Source: Planctomycetota bacterium (GTDB taxonomy: Bacteria; Planctomycetota; UBA11346). From it: 32,956 nt of DNA. Below, one piece after another: positions 1-9,436 of the stretch. The notes beneath the pieces were generated by a model. It was not told where the DNA came from. It saw only the letters and a list, made by a program, of their open reading frames with translations, and ran no database searches. The DNA is taken from the NCBI GenBank assembly GCA_023150565.1, contig JAKLKR010000026.1:1-32956 (forward strand), written 5' to 3'. Each line of letters starts with the position of its first letter. Position 1 is the first letter of the stretch. Made by a program: the position numbers and the translations under genes.

Positions 1-364
1 AGGCCAGCCGGCGGAAGCCGCGGGCGCGGAAGTGCTCGACCGCCAGCGCCGCCATCACCGCCAGGTCCCAGGTCGGGCCGCGCAGCTGGGGCCGGCGCTG
101 GCCGCGCGGCGGCGGCGCCTCCATCCCCAGCAGCACCCGCGGCAGGTCGCAGGCGGCGACCGCGGCGGCATGGGTGGGGGAGCGCGAGCGGGCGATGATG
201 CCGTCGCCGCGCCAGCCCGGCAGCAGGCTGGTGCGGGTGGCGTCGCCGGCCTCCATGGTGACCTCCCAGGCGGCGTGCTCGCGCGCCCAGTCCACCGCCC
301 CGCGCAGCAGCTCGCGGCCGAGGTTGCCGCTGGTCTCGACCAGGATCGCCACCCGTGCCGGCAT
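1..364 (-). CDS. XylR/AraC-type sugar-responsive transcriptional regulator, N-terminal part (cut by window edge)
   Basis: The first 121 codons of a gene that runs off the left edge. The N-terminus (MPARVAILVETSGNLGRELL, then GWRGDGIIARS) matches the opening of the XylR subgroup of AraC regulators. In that subgroup a LacI/periplasmic-binding-like ligand domain precedes a C-terminal AraC helix-turn-helix, which would lie outside the window. Known members respond to xylose or related sugars; the ligand here cannot be read. The ATG at 364 is chosen because homologous starts begin with this VAILVETS strand; no strong ribosome site precedes it. The gene diverges from the pseudopilin/glycosidase pair at 458-3611, which it plausibly controls. 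Part of the ligand domain and the whole DNA-binding domain are not visible, so the exact subfamily stays open. Confidence 0.75.
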   Translation of the reverse strand, partial: MPARVAILVETSGNLGRELLRGAVDWAREHAAWEVTMEAGDATRTSLLPGWRGDGIIARSRSPTHAAAVAACDLPRVLLGMEAPPPRGQRRPQLRGPTWDLAVMAALAVEHFRARGFRRLA

Positions 365-433
365 GCCCGGCGATGGTGTCGCGAAAAAGCCAATCAGCAA
401 CGCCTCTGCGGTAATCGGCCCGGCCACCCGCGC

Positions 434-451
434 TAGCCTGCGGGCACGGAG
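434..451 (+). promoter_or_regulatory. -10 box and ribosome site of the pseudopilin gene
   Basis: TAGCCT at 434-439 fits the TANNNT pattern seen before other genes in this window. The predicted transcript would begin near 446 and has a GGAG ribosome site at 448-451, six bases before the ATG at 458. No convincing -35 element was found. The 365-433 stretch is the shared control region with the divergent XylR-type gene. Confidence 0.4.
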
Positions 452-457
452 AAGCCG

Positions 458-1183
458 ATGGGCACCACGCTACGGAGCGGATTCACCCTCATCGAGCTGC
501 TGGTGGTGGTCGCCATCGTGGCGGTGCTGGCGGGCATGCTGCTGCCGGCGGTGGGACTGGTGCGCGAGGCGGCGCAGGGGCTGCGCTGCACCGCCAACCT
601 CCAGCAGCTCGGCCTGGCCTGGCAGGCCTACGCCGACGACAACGAGGGCCTGCTGCCGCCGCTCTCGCTCACCGCCCACGGGATGCCGGTGGAGGGCCGC
701 TGGTACACCAACCTGCTGGCGGACGGCGGCTACCTGCCGGTGCCGGCGTGGCGCAACCAGGCCCTGGGCGACGTCGCCAGCGGGACGTGGCGCTGCCCGG
801 CGGTGGCGGCGCGGTCGCTGTACTGGGGCGGCGGCTACGGGGTGCTGGAGCGGCGCACCGGCTGCGCCCACGCCTGGCACGGGGTCGGCTACGCCGGCGC
901 CACCATCCGCCGCCAGGCCCTCACCCGGCTGCCCGAGCGCATCCTGGTGGCGGACGCCGAGCGCAGCCAGGGCGGAGCCTGGCGCACCTCGCCGGGGATC
1001 TCGTGCCCGGTGACCTTCGCCGGCGAGTGGGGCGCCCACCTCGACGGCAACCGCCGCCTGGCGCCGCGCCACGGCCGCGGCCGGCGCGGCAATGCCGCCT
1101 TCGCCGATGGCCATGCCGCGGCCATGCCGTGGGATGACGCCCTGGCCAACCGCGACGACCGCTGGGGCCACCTCGCGCCCTGA
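458..1183 (+). CDS. H-Xn-DG type pseudopilin (type II secretion GspG/DUF1559-like)
   Basis: A 241-residue protein with a class III prepilin start: short basic leader, predicted cleavage G8|F9, methylated F9, Glu13 at +5 and a long hydrophobic helix ([19 protein letters not shown]). The C-terminal region carries an H-x11-DG-H stretch ([16 protein letters not shown]), a variant of the H-X9-DG motif typical of the very numerous solitary prepilins of Planctomycetota, Lentisphaerota and Verrucomicrobiota. Such proteins are presumed to be processed by prepilin peptidase and placed in the inner membrane or periplasm; their role is largely unknown. The start has a GGAG ribosome site. The gene lies 22 bases upstream of a secreted glycosidase gene and is probably cotranscribed with it. 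No other pilus or type II secretion gene is in the window. Confidence 0.92.
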   Translation: MGTTLRSGFTLIELLVVVAIVAVLAGMLLPAVGLVREAAQGLRCTANLQQLGLAWQAYADDNEGLLPPLSLTAHGMPVEGRWYTNLLADGGYLPVPAWRNQALGDVASGTWRCPAVAARSLYWGGGYGVLERRTGCAHAWHGVGYAGATIRRQALTRLPERILVADAERSQGGAWRTSPGISCPVTFAGEWGAHLDGNRRLAPRHGRGRRGNAAFADGHAAAMPWDDALANRDDRWGHLAP

Positions 1184-1205
1184 ACCGACCCACCCAGGAT
1201 CCGCC

Positions 1206-3611
1206 ATGCGCCTGCTCCCGCCGCTGTGCCTGCTCGCCGCCCTGGCCGCCGCCGAGGACCCCGCGCCGACGCCGCGCACCCTGGCCGGCCTGGTGGTGAC
1301 CGCCGGCCGGGCCGGCACCCTGCACCTGCGCGGCGAGCCGGGCCGCGCCGTCGCCTGGCGCATCCGCGACTGGGACGGCGCCCAGGTCGGCGCCGGCAGC
1401 GCGGTCGCCGGCGCCGACGGCGGCCTGGCGGTGACCGCCACCCTGCCCGCCGGCTGGCACCAGCTGGAGGCCGGCGCCGCCCGCCTGGGGGTGGTCGCGC
1501 ACGACCCGGAGCTGCCGCCGCCGGCGGGAAGCTTCTTCGCCCTCGACGCCGCCCTGCTCGAGTTCCCCTTCGACGACGCCCGCCGCGAGGATCTCGCCGG
1601 CCAGGCCAGGGCCCTGGGCTTCAACGCGGTGCGCGAACGCCTGAAGTGGAACAGCCTGCAGCCCGAACCCGGCCCGCTGCTGGACGCGGCGCCGCGCCGC
1701 GACGACGCCCTGTTGGGCAGCTACCGCCGCGCCGGGCTGGGCGTGCTGCATGTGTTCCACGACACCCCGCCCTGGGTGGGGCGGCTGGGCGGGACGCTGC
1801 CCGCCGACCTGGTCGAGACCGCCGATGCCTGGCGGCTGCTGGCCGCCCGCCTGGGCGGCGACGGCCACGCCATCGAGGCCTGGAACGAACCGGATTCGCC
1901 CGACTACCTCGGCGACGCCACCGCCGACCAGCTCGCCGCCACCACCCGCGCGGTGGCCTGGGGCGCGCGCCAGGGCGACGCGCGCACGCGCATCGTCTGC
2001 GGGGTGTTCACCGACCACGCCGACGCCGGCTTCCGCCAGGCCTGCTGGGACAACCGCCTGGCCGCCGCCGCCGATGTGTTCTCCTTCCACAGCTACCAGC
2101 CGCCGGAGCGCCTGGAGGCCCTGGTCGCCACCCTGCGCCAGGAGCTGACCGCCGCCGGCGAGGCGGGCATGCCGCTGTGGATCAGCGAATCCGGCCAGTC
2201 CTGGCCCGGCCGTCCCGGGGCGCGGCCGGAGGCGGGGGCGGACGTGCGCAGCGCCCTGGCCATCGCCATGCGCGCGGTCGAGGCGCGCGCCTGCGGGCTG
2301 GAGCGCCACTACGCCTTCGTCTACGCCAACTACGCGGAAGGGCCGGTGAACTACGGCATGACCGGGCCCGAAGGCAGCGCGCTGCGCAGCCTGGGCGCCT
2401 ACAGCCACCTCGCCCGCCGCCTCGACGGCCTCGCCTATGCCGGCGACCTGGCGGTGCCGGGCGCGCGGCGGGCGCGGCTGTTCGCCGGCGGCGGGCGCGC
2501 GGTGGGGGTGGTGTGGCTGGGCGATCCCCGGGCCGACGGCCGCCTGGCCACCGACCTGCCGGTGCGCCGCTGCCTGGGGCTGGACGGGCGGGCGCTGGCG
2601 CGCACGCCGGCGGGCTGGGCGGTGCCCGACGGCGCCTGCCTGCTGGAGCTGGACCCGGCGGTGACCGGCCAGGCGGTGACCGCCACCGCCGCCATGGCGC
2701 TGTGGCGCCAGGCCCAGGTGGCGCGGCCGCGGCCGCAGCTGTCGCCGATCCTGGTGCAGCTGATGCCCTGCGCCGGCGGCGCCACCCCCGGCCGCGGCCG
2801 CCACCTGGTGGCGGTCGACGACGGCCGCGCACGGCTGGCGGTGCAGGTGGGCAACGCCGCACCGGGGAAGCGCGCGGTGCGCCTGGCGGTGATCCCCGAC
2901 CAGGGCGGGGCGGTGCTGGATGCCGCCGAACGCCGGCTCGCGATCGCCGGGCCCGGCTGGCAGGAGGTGGACTTCCGCATCCGCCTCGACCGGCCCGGCC
3001 GCTGGCGCATCGCCGTATGGGACGGGGACCAGGCGCTGCCGGAGGTGGTGGTGCGGCTGGAGCCCGAGGTCGACGGGCGCGCCCTGCTGGCGCGCATCCC
3101 GGCGGAGCGGCGCCGTTCCCTGACCGCGGCCGAACTGCTGGCGATCGACGGCAACGCCATCGCCGGCACCCGCATCGCGGCGGTCGCCGCCGGGGATGGC
3201 GGGGTGGCGTACGACACCGGCTTCCCGCCGTCGAAGCCGCCGGTGCACCGGCGCTGGGCCTGCCCGCGCCTGGTCCTGCCCGCGGACGCGCGCTTCGACC
3301 GCTTCGACGCCGTGCTGCTGCGCGTGCGCGTGCAGGAGCGCGGCGGCCTCTACCTGTACGCCTTCGAAGGCGTCGAGGGCAACGTCGGCTGGTCGACGCC
3401 GGCGAGCGTGGCGCCGGCCGACGGCGGCTGGCACTGGGCGCTGGTGCGGCTGGCGGACCTCGGCGTGAACCACACCGAGCGCGACCCCGACGGGCGGCTG
3501 GATCCGTCCGCCATCGCCCGCCTCGGCCTCGGCTACGGGGTGCGGCGCGGCGACCGCAACCGGGTCGAGGTCGGCGAACTGGTGCTGCTGCGCCTGGCGG
3601 ACGGGGAGTAG
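1206..3611 (+). CDS. Secreted clan GH-A glycoside hydrolase-like protein
   Basis: An 801-residue protein with a signal peptide (MRLLPPLCLLAALAAA then ED). After a beta-rich N-terminal stretch (about 25-100) comes a TIM-barrel-like region (about 105-440). It contains the clan GH-A signature pair: the acid/base in WNEPDS (Glu228) and the nucleophile in ISESG (Glu328), 100 residues apart as expected for strands 4 and 7. The YRRAGLGVLHVF and DVFSFHSY stretches also fit GH39/GH5-like barrels. The rest (about 470-801) looks beta-rich and could hold carbohydrate-binding modules. It should retain-hydrolyse a polysaccharide or oligosaccharide outside the cytoplasm; the substrate cannot be read. The ATG at 1206 follows AGGA and opens the signal peptide; in-frame upstream codons back to 1092 lie inside the pseudopilin gene. 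It ends 7 bases from the convergent mreC stop. Confidence 0.88.
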   Translation: MRLLPPLCLLAALAAAEDPAPTPRTLAGLVVTAGRAGTLHLRGEPGRAVAWRIRDWDGAQVGAGSAVAGADGGLAVTATLPAGWHQLEAGAARLGVVAHDPELPPPAGSFFALDAALLEFPFDDARREDLAGQARALGFNAVRERLKWNSLQPEPGPLLDAAPRRDDALLGSYRRAGLGVLHVFHDTPPWVGRLGGTLPADLVETADAWRLLAARLGGDGHAIEAWNEPDSPDYLGDATADQLAATTRAVAWGARQGDARTRIVCGVFTDHADAGFRQACWDNRLAAAADVFSFHSYQPPERLEALVATLRQELTAAGEAGMPLWISESGQSWPGRPGARPEAGADVRSALAIAMRAVEARACGLERHYAFVYANYAEGPVNYGMTGPEGSALRSLGAYSHLARRLDGLAYAGDLAVPGARRARLFAGGGRAVGVVWLGDPRADGRLATDLPVRRCLGLDGRALARTPAGWAVPDGACLLELDPAVTGQAVTATAAMALWRQAQVARPRPQLSPILVQLMPCAGGATPGRGRHLVAVDDGRARLAVQVGNAAPGKRAVRLAVIPDQGGAVLDAAERRLAIAGPGWQEVDFRIRLDRPGRWRIAVWDGDQALPEVVVRLEPEVDGRALLARIPAERRRSLTAAELLAIDGNAIAGTRIAAVAAGDGGVAYDTGFPPSKPPVHRRWACPRLVLPADARFDRFDAVLLRVRVQERGGLYLYAFEGVEGNVGWSTPASVAPADGGWHWALVRLADLGVNHTERDPDGRLDPSAIARLGLGYGVRRGDRNRVEVGELVLLRLADGE

Positions 3612-3618
3612 CGGCGGC

Positions 3619-4392
3619 TCACCGCCCGGGGAAGCGCAGCACCAGCAGCGATTCCGCCTGCTCGGGGTCGCGCCCGGGGGCCACGCTGATGGTCCAGCGG
3701 TCGTCGCCGCCGCGGTCGGCGCTGGCGATGGTGCCGAGCGCCAGGCCGGGCGGCAGGCGGCCGTCGGTGCCGGCGGTGACCACCGCCATGCCGGGGGCGA
3801 TCACCAGCTCGGGGCGGTGCTCGACGAACTCCAGGGCCAGGCCGCCGCGCCGGCCAGTGCCCGCCAGCACGCCCTCGGCCACCGCCTTGGGGGCGCCGTC
3901 GAGGGCGCCGACGATGCTGGCCGCCACCCGGCTCTGGTGGTCGCTCAGCTCCTGCACCAGGCAGCGGCCCTCCTGCAGCCCGGCCACCGTGCCCACCAGG
4001 GTCCAGCCGGCCGCCACCGCCATGCCCTTGGCCACCCCGTCGACCGCGCCCACCCCGAGTTCGAGGTAGCGCCGGCCGGCGCGCTGGCTGCGCGCCAGGA
4101 TGCGGGCGCGGGCCACCACCACCCGCTCCGGCGGCACCCCGCCCTCGCCGCGGATGGCCTGGTATTCCTCGAGCCGGGTGCGCAGCACCGCGTTCTCGCC
4201 CGCCAGGCGCACCAGGGATTCGCGTTCGACCGCGCCGAGTTGCTCGGCGTCGGTGCGTCCAGGCGGGGCGAGGGCGCGCTGGATGGCGGCGATGGGGCCG
4301 TCGAGGCGTCCCCAGGCCCATGCCGCCACCCCGCCCCCGACCAGGAGGGCGGAGATCCCCGCCACCGCCACCGAGGTCCGCCAGCCGGGCAT
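3619..4392 (-). CDS. mreC: Rod shape-determining protein MreC
   Basis: 257 residues. One N-terminal membrane helix (TSVAVAGISALLVGGGVAAWAW) is followed by a coiled-coil stretch (ERESLVRLAGENAVLRTRLE) and a beta-domain rich in the Gly/Val pattern of MreC (LELGVGAVDGVAKGMAV, LVGTVAGL, LVQELSDHQSRVAA). MreC is a periplasmic scaffold that links MreB, MreD and the elongation synthases PBP2/RodA. The ATG at 4392 places the helix right after a short cytoplasmic tip; an upstream in-frame ATG at 4497 would add 35 Pro/Arg/Ser-rich residues of non-coding character. It is a lone gene here: mreB and mreD are not in the window, and the neighbours are a convergent glycosidase and a divergent receiver protein. 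The family call is good, although MreC sequences are poorly conserved. Confidence 0.8.
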   Translation of the reverse strand: MPGWRTSVAVAGISALLVGGGVAAWAWGRLDGPIAAIQRALAPPGRTDAEQLGAVERESLVRLAGENAVLRTRLEEYQAIRGEGGVPPERVVVARARILARSQRAGRRYLELGVGAVDGVAKGMAVAAGWTLVGTVAGLQEGRCLVQELSDHQSRVAASIVGALDGAPKAVAEGVLAGTGRRGGLALEFVEHRPELVIAPGMAVVTAGTDGRLPPGLALGTIASADRGGDDRWTISVAPGRDPEQAESLLVLRFPGR

Positions 4393-4469
4393 GCGCCATG
4401 GGTATGGGCAAAGCCGGCTGGAGGAAGCCGCAAGGGATGGGGGGTCGGGGAATGGAGCACTCCGCCTCC

Positions 4470-4498
4470 TTGCCCCGGCGGACTTCCTGGGGTACAAA
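4470..4498 (+). promoter_or_regulatory. Sigma70-like promoter of the receiver/xerC operon
   Basis: TTGCCC at 4470-4475 and TACAAA at 4493-4498 are separated by exactly 17 bases. The expected transcript start near 4505 leaves a leader of about ten bases before the ATG at 4515. The palindrome GGTCGCGACC at 4501-4510 overlaps this start point. Confidence 0.5.
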
Positions 4499-4514
4499 CA
4501 GGTCGCGACCGGCC

Positions 4515-5597
4515 ATGAGCGAGCCCCTCAACATCCTGGTGGTGAATGTGCGCCCCGACGCGGTGCGCGCCCTGGGCGAACTGCTGCACCAGCGCGGCCA
4601 CCGCGTCGCCACCGCCGGCAGCGCGCTCGAGGCGGTGGCGCGCGCCCAGCGCCTGAGCGCCGGCGGCGACCGCTTCACCCTGATGATGGCCGAGCTCGAC
4701 CTGCCTGACATGGATGGTCTGGAGCTGCTCGCCGAGCTGCGCCGGCGGGGCGAGACCGGCGAGTTCGCCCTGCTCACCGGCAGTGACGGGCTGCCCATCG
4801 ACCAGTCCTCGCGCGCCCGCCACCTCGGCTGCGACCAGGTGCTCAAGCGCCCCTATTCCGCCAGCACCCTCGACCAGCTGCTGGAAACCGCCATCGGCCG
4901 CCGCGACGGGCGCATCGCGCCGCCCGGCAACGAGGATCCGGCGCCCTTCTTCGGCACCACCCGGGTGTTCCGCGCCTCGCGCCTGCGCGCCGCCAGCGAG
5001 CAGCAGCAGCCGCCGCCGCGCCAACCGACTCCGCCGCCGATGCAGGTGCCAGCTCCTCGGCTCGACGCCGTCGCGCCCGAGCTTTTCGACGACGAGCACC
5101 TGCCCCACCAGCTGCCAGAGGCCGCGCCGAAGCCCACCCCGCCGCCGCAGCGCAGCAACGGAGCCACCCGCGTCATCCGTTCGCCGCTGCCAACCGAGCA
5201 GCCGCCAGGCACCGGCATCCTGCGCCGCTCCGCCACCCCGCCGCCGCAGTCCTCGGTCGCCAACCCGCCGGGTACCGGCACCTACCGCTCCACCACCGGC
5301 CGGGTGCAGCGTTCCGATTCCGGGGCGCTCACCCGCCCCGGCGGCTATGAGCGCCAGCGCAGCGACCCCTTCATCAGCGCCCGCCCGCGACCGGCGGAAA
5401 CCACCGCGCGCATCCGCCGCAGCGTCGATGGCGGCCGTCCCGACACCGGCGCCCACGTCGCCCCGCCGCCGCAGGCGGCAGCCGGAAACGTCACCTGCCC
5501 GCTATGCGGGAAGGCCTTCCAGGCCGCCATCCGCACCATCGCCTTCACCACCCTGTGCGTGCATTGCGGCCAGCTGGTGCGCATCGAACCGGGGTGA
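4515..5597 (+). CDS. Degenerate receiver domain protein with Pro-rich linker and C-terminal zinc ribbon
   Basis: 360 residues. Residues 1-125 have the CheY-like fold pattern (NILVVNVRPD, LDLPDMDGLELL, ALLTGS, VLKRPYS). The phosphorylation site is altered: the acidic pair after strand 1 is Asn11-Val12, and the acceptor position four residues before the LPDMDG proline is Glu60. The switch Thr89 and Lys112 remain. A linker of about 190 residues rich in Pro, Gln, Arg, Ser and Thr follows. It repeats short motifs such as TRVFRAS/TRVIRSP and PPGTG-xxR. The end is a zinc ribbon with CPLC (328-331) and CVHC (348-351). No DNA-binding output domain is seen. Its stop overlaps the xerC start by four bases (GTGA), so the two are translationally coupled. 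The protein is perhaps a phosphorylation-independent adaptor; the function is unknown. Confidence 0.88.
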   Translation: MSEPLNILVVNVRPDAVRALGELLHQRGHRVATAGSALEAVARAQRLSAGGDRFTLMMAELDLPDMDGLELLAELRRRGETGEFALLTGSDGLPIDQSSRARHLGCDQVLKRPYSASTLDQLLETAIGRRDGRIAPPGNEDPAPFFGTTRVFRASRLRAASEQQQPPPRQPTPPPMQVPAPRLDAVAPELFDDEHLPHQLPEAAPKPTPPPQRSNGATRVIRSPLPTEQPPGTGILRRSATPPPQSSVANPPGTGTYRSTTGRVQRSDSGALTRPGGYERQRSDPFISARPRPAETTARIRRSVDGGRPDTGAHVAPPPQAAAGNVTCPLCGKAFQAAIRTIAFTTLCVHCGQLVRIEPG

Positions 5598-6511
5598 ACC
5601 AGCCGGTCATCGCCGGCCCGCCCGGCAGCGTGGGCGAGGCCGCCGGCGCCTTCCTGGCCTGGCTGCGCGACGCCCGCAACGCCAGCGAGCACACCCTGCG
5701 CGCCTATACTGCGGAACTGGCCGAACTGTGCGCCGGCACCGCCGCAGACGAACCGCTGTCCGGCCTTGATGGTTCCCGTCTACGCGAGCGCGTGGCGGCG
5801 CGTGCCGCCGCCGGCGGCGCCCCCGCCAGCGTGGCGCGCACCGCCGCCTGCCTGCGCTCGTTCGGCCGCTTCCTCGCGGTCACCGACCGCGTGGGCGCCA
5901 ACCCCGCCGGCCTGCTGCGCGCCCCGCGGGTGCGGCGCAAGCTGCCGCACTGGCTGGAGACCGCCGAGGTCGAGGCGCTGCTGGCGGCACCGGCCGGCGA
6001 CGGGTTAGGCGAGATGCGCGACCGCGCCCTGCTCGAGGTTCTGTATTCCACCGGCATGCGTGTAGGGGAGCTGTGCGGCAGCGACGACCGCCACTACGAC
6101 CTCATCGGCGGCGTGGTGCGGGTGCGCGGCAAGGGCCGCAAGGAGCGTCTGGCGCCGCTCGGGGCCCCGGCGGTACGCGCGCTCGAAGCCTGGCTGGCGG
6201 TGCGCAACGCCCGCTTCGGACGCGGCGATCCCGGACGCGGCACCTTTCTCGGCAGCCGCGGCGCCCGCCTCGACCAGCGCGAAGTGCGCCGGCGTCTGAA
6301 GCGCTGGATCGCCGCCGCCGGACTGGCGGCGCGCACCAGCCCGCACACCCTGCGCCACAGCTTCGCCACCCACCTGGTGCGCGCCGGGGCCGACATCCGC
6401 GCGGTGCAGGAACTGCTCGGCCACGCCAGCCTCGACACCACCCAGATCTACACCCATCTCGGCATCGACGAACTAAGGGAAACCTACCGCCGGGCGCATC
6501 CCCGCGCCTGA
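5594..6511 (+). CDS. xerC: Tyrosine recombinase XerC/XerD
   Basis: 305 residues, the usual Xer length. The N-terminal SAM-like core-binding domain (about 20-110, [19 protein letters not shown]) is followed by the catalytic domain. All six active-site residues can be read: Arg156 (STGMRVGEL), Lys180 (RGKGRKERL), His251 and Arg254 ([11 protein letters not shown]), His277 (LGHASLDTT) and the nucleophile Tyr286 (QIYTHLG). Xer recombinases resolve chromosome dimers at dif with FtsK. The intact Xer-type architecture and housekeeping setting argue against an integron or phage integrase; whether it is XerC or XerD cannot be settled by eye. The GTG at 5594 is chosen because it overlaps the previous stop (GTGA) and starts the protein at the normal length; the longer in-frame ORF from 5504 lies inside the upstream gene. 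Confidence 0.93.
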   Translation: MNQPVIAGPPGSVGEAAGAFLAWLRDARNASEHTLRAYTAELAELCAGTAADEPLSGLDGSRLRERVAARAAAGGAPASVARTAACLRSFGRFLAVTDRVGANPAGLLRAPRVRRKLPHWLETAEVEALLAAPAGDGLGEMRDRALLEVLYSTGMRVGELCGSDDRHYDLIGGVVRVRGKGRKERLAPLGAPAVRALEAWLAVRNARFGRGDPGRGTFLGSRGARLDQREVRRRLKRWIAAAGLAARTSPHTLRHSFATHLVRAGADIRAVQELLGHASLDTTQIYTHLGIDELRETYRRAHPRA

Positions 6512-6518
6512 TACGGCC

Positions 6519-6548
6519 TTGCGGCATCAGCCCGGGGCGGTGTATGCT
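6519..6548 (+). promoter_or_regulatory. Promoter of the hybrid histidine kinase, likely leaderless
   Basis: TTGCGG at 6519-6524 and TATGCT at 6543-6548 have an 18-base spacer. Seven bases separate the box from the ATG at 6556, so transcription would begin at or next to the start codon. No Shine-Dalgarno sequence is present between them. Confidence 0.5.
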
Positions 6549-6555
6549 CCCTCGC

Positions 6556-9429
6556 ATGTCCTCCCGCCCTCGGTTCCTGGCCGGCGCGTCGCTGCGCTGG
6601 CGCCTGCTGGTCACCCTGCTGCCGATCTGGCTGGCGGCGCTGGTGCTGCTGGGCGGCGTGCTGCACCTGCTGCTCGACCGCCACCTGCACGCCCAGGCCG
6701 CCGCCGATCTCGCCCGTTCCACGGGCGCGATCGAAGCCGGCATCGCCCGCTTCGTGCTGGAACGCCAGGGGGATCTCCGCCTGGTCGCCGCCCACCCAGG
6801 GCTGACCGCCACCGCCTCGGACCTGGAGGTGGCCGCGACCCTGCGCGCCATGCTCGGCCCGCTCGACGCCGCCTATGGCGCCTACCAGGACCTGCGCCTG
6901 GGCCCGCCCGCCGCAACGGGGATGCCGGCGGTGGTGGTGGCGGGCGGCGCCATGGTCCTGCGCCAGCCCCTGCCCGGTGGGCGCACCTGCGAGGCGCTGG
7001 TCCCGCTCTCGACGCTGCTGCCGGTGTTCGAGCGCCATCATGGCGCCGGATCCGGGCGCAGCGGCCGTCTGCTCGACGGCGCCGGCAGTACGCTGCTGGT
7101 GGCGGGGCATGGGTCCGGGGCGGGCGACCTGGGCGAGCGTGTGAACGGGCGGGACGGCCTGCCCTGGACGGTCGAGACCACCATCTCGCATCAGGCCATC
7201 ACCGCCCCGCTCCCGGGCATGCTGCTGGCGATCGCCGTGACCCTGCTCGCGGTGCTGGTCACCGGTGCAGCCGCCATCGCCTGGGTGGCGCACCGCACCA
7301 CCCAGCCGCTGCAGCGTCTGGCCGACTACGCCCGCACCCTCGCCGCCGCGCCAGCCGACCGCACCCCGCCGCCGCCCGCGATGCCCTCGGCCGAGGCCGC
7401 CACCCTGGGCGGGGTCCTGGCCGAACTGGCGGAGTCCCTGCACGGCCGCATGTCCGAACTGATGCGCGTCCAGGAGCGCCTGCAGCTCGCCACCCGGATC
7501 GCCGATCTCGGCCTGTGGGATTGGGACTCGCTCAACGGCCGGCTGGTGTGGGACGGGGCCATGCACCGCATGTTCGGCATCCCCGCCGGCCAGGCCGACC
7601 ACGCCGGCCTCTATGCCGCCTTCCTCGCCCGCGTCCATCCCGACGACCGCGCCCAGGTCGAGCAGTCGAGCCGCGACACCCTGGCCACCGGCCGCCCCTT
7701 CCACGCCACCTACCGCATCAACCACCCCGAGACCGGCGAACGGGTGATCCAGGCCCAGGCCATGCCGACCCGGGACGCCTTCGGGGCGATGACCCGGCTG
7801 GTCGGCATCTGCCGGGACATCACCGAACGCACCCGGGACCAGGCGATGCTGCTGCTCGCCCAGGCCGACCTGGCGCGCAAGGAAGAGCAGCTGCGCCTGG
7901 CGCTGGAAAGCTCGGCGGTGGGGCTGTGGGACTGGGCCGTGCCCACCGGCCAGGTCGAGTTCAGCGACACCTGGATGCGCATGCTCGGCCATCAGCCGGG
8001 CATGCTGCCGGGCCACGTCGACACCTGGAAGGCGCTCGTCCATCCCGATGACCTGCCCTGGGTGGGCGCCGCGGTGCAGGAGCACCTGGCCGGGGCCTCG
8101 CGCATCTACCGCACCGAGCACCGCTGCCGGCACCGCGATGGCCACTGGGTATGGATCCTCGACACCGGACGGGTCACCGACCGCGACGCCGAGGGCAGGC
8201 CCCAGCGCATGGTCGGCACCCACATCGACATCACCGCGCTCAAGAACGTCGAGGAGGCTTTGCGCGAGGCGCGCGCCGAGGCCGAACGCGCGGTCACCGC
8301 CAAGAGCGAGTTCCTCGCCACCATGAGCCACGAGATCCGCACCCCGCTCAGCGGCGTGCTGGGCATGGCCGAACTGCTGATCGACAGCGGCCTGGGCAGC
8401 GAGCAGCGCGAGATGGCGGTGACGGTGCGCAACTCGGCCAAGGCGCTGTTCTCCATCCTCAACGACATCCTCGACCTCTCCAAGATCGAGGCCGGCCGCA
8501 TGGAGGTCGAACGCCTGCCCTTCGACGCCTTCGCCGCGGCCAGCGAGGTGGTGGCGTTGTTCCACGGCCAGGCCCAGGCCAAGGAGCTGCGCCTGGAGCT
8601 GCTCGGCAGCGGCCCGATCACCGCCCTGGGCGACGTGGCGCGCTTCCGCCAGGTGCTCTCCAACCTGGTCTCGAACGCGATCAAGTTCACCAACCTCGGC
8701 TCGGTACTGGTGGCGCTCGACCGCAGCGCGACCGGCGACCCGCCCGGCCGGCTGGCGGTGGCGGTGCGCGACACCGGCATCGGCATCCCGCCCGAACGCA
8801 TGGACCGCCTGTTCCAGCGCTTCTCGCAGGTCGACGCCAGCACCGCCCGCCGCTACGGCGGCACCGGCCTCGGCCTGGCGATCTGCCGGCTGCTGCTCGA
8901 CCGCATGGGCGGCGACATCGCCGTCGAAAGCACCCCCGGCAGCGGCAGCACCTTCCGCTTCCACCTGCCGCTGGCGGCGGCCGACGCCGCCCCCGCCAGC
9001 GGCGAGACCACCGGCCGCTTCCTGCCGCTCACCGCGGAAAGCCCGCTCGCCGGCCTCGAGGTGCTGCTCGCCGAGGACAACCCGGTCAACAGCCGCATCG
9101 CGGTCACCCTGCTGCGCCGCCTGGGCTGCCAGGTGAGCGCGGTGGCCGACGGCACCGCCGCGCTCGCCGCCTGGCGCGACCAGCACCACCGCGTGGTGCT
9201 GATGGACTGCCAGATGCCGGGGATGGACGGCTTCGAGACCACCCGCCGCCTGCGCCTCGAGGAGATCGCCAACGGGATTCCGCGCACACTGGTCATCGCC
9301 CTCACCGCCAACGCCTTCGCCGAGGACCGCCAGGCCTGCGCCGCCGCCGGGATGGACGCCTTCCTGCCCAAGCCGATCGACATCCGCACCCTCGAGGAGG
9401 AGATCCGCAAGGGGATCGAGCGCGGCTGA
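6556..9429 (+). CDS. Membrane hybrid sensor histidine kinase with two PAS domains and a receiver
   Basis: 957 residues. Membrane helix 1 at about 14-40, a periplasmic sensor region to about 220, helix 2 at about 222-247 followed by a HAMP-like stretch, then two PAS domains (about 308-430 and 445-560, both with the LGLWDW/VGLWDW start and a PAC-like end). HisKA has [15 protein letters not shown] with phospho-accepting His592. The HATPase domain shows the N box ([11 protein letters not shown]), G1 (DTGIGIP) and G2 ([10 protein letters not shown]). The C-terminal receiver has [10 protein letters not shown] and the acceptor Asp884 in [11 protein letters not shown]. No HPt domain is present, so phosphate would pass to a separate HPt protein or the receiver acts inside the protein. 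The signal is unknown. No partner regulator is adjacent; the upstream receiver protein at 4515 lacks the acceptor Asp. Confidence 0.95.
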   Translation: MSSRPRFLAGASLRWRLLVTLLPIWLAALVLLGGVLHLLLDRHLHAQAAADLARSTGAIEAGIARFVLERQGDLRLVAAHPGLTATASDLEVAATLRAMLGPLDAAYGAYQDLRLGPPAATGMPAVVVAGGAMVLRQPLPGGRTCEALVPLSTLLPVFERHHGAGSGRSGRLLDGAGSTLLVAGHGSGAGDLGERVNGRDGLPWTVETTISHQAITAPLPGMLLAIAVTLLAVLVTGAAAIAWVAHRTTQPLQRLADYARTLAAAPADRTPPPPAMPSAEAATLGGVLAELAESLHGRMSELMRVQERLQLATRIADLGLWDWDSLNGRLVWDGAMHRMFGIPAGQADHAGLYAAFLARVHPDDRAQVEQSSRDTLATGRPFHATYRINHPETGERVIQAQAMPTRDAFGAMTRLVGICRDITERTRDQAMLLLAQADLARKEEQLRLALESSAVGLWDWAVPTGQVEFSDTWMRMLGHQPGMLPGHVDTWKALVHPDDLPWVGAAVQEHLAGASRIYRTEHRCRHRDGHWVWILDTGRVTDRDAEGRPQRMVGTHIDITALKNVEEALREARAEAERAVTAKSEFLATMSHEIRTPLSGVLGMAELLIDSGLGSEQREMAVTVRNSAKALFSILNDILDLSKIEAGRMEVERLPFDAFAAASEVVALFHGQAQAKELRLELLGSGPITALGDVARFRQVLSNLVSNAIKFTNLGSVLVALDRSATGDPPGRLAVAVRDTGIGIPPERMDRLFQRFSQVDASTARRYGGTGLGLAICRLLLDRMGGDIAVESTPGSGSTFRFHLPLAAADAAPASGETTGRFLPLTAESPLAGLEVLLAEDNPVNSRIAVTLLRRLGCQVSAVADGTAALAAWRDQHHRVVLMDCQMPGMDGFETTRRLRLEEIANGIPRTLVIALTANAFAEDRQACAAAGMDAFLPKPIDIRTLEEEIRKGIERG

Positions 9430-9436
9430 GCCCTGC

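Noticed and set aside
921..3473. Long open frame of 850 codons on the minus strand opposite the glycosidase
   Set aside because: It is an antisense shadow caused by high GC content: it has Arg/Gly/Ala/His-rich composition without any domain, while the plus strand shows a signal peptide and catalytic motifs.
4501..4510. Palindrome GGTCGCGACC at the presumed start of the receiver/xerC transcript
   Set aside because: It could be an operator, but a 10-base palindrome is common in DNA of this GC content and no second copy was found to support it.
6484..9189. Minus-strand frame of 901 codons opposite the histidine kinase
   Set aside because: No motif can be read in it, and the plus strand encodes a complete HisKA/HATPase/receiver protein.
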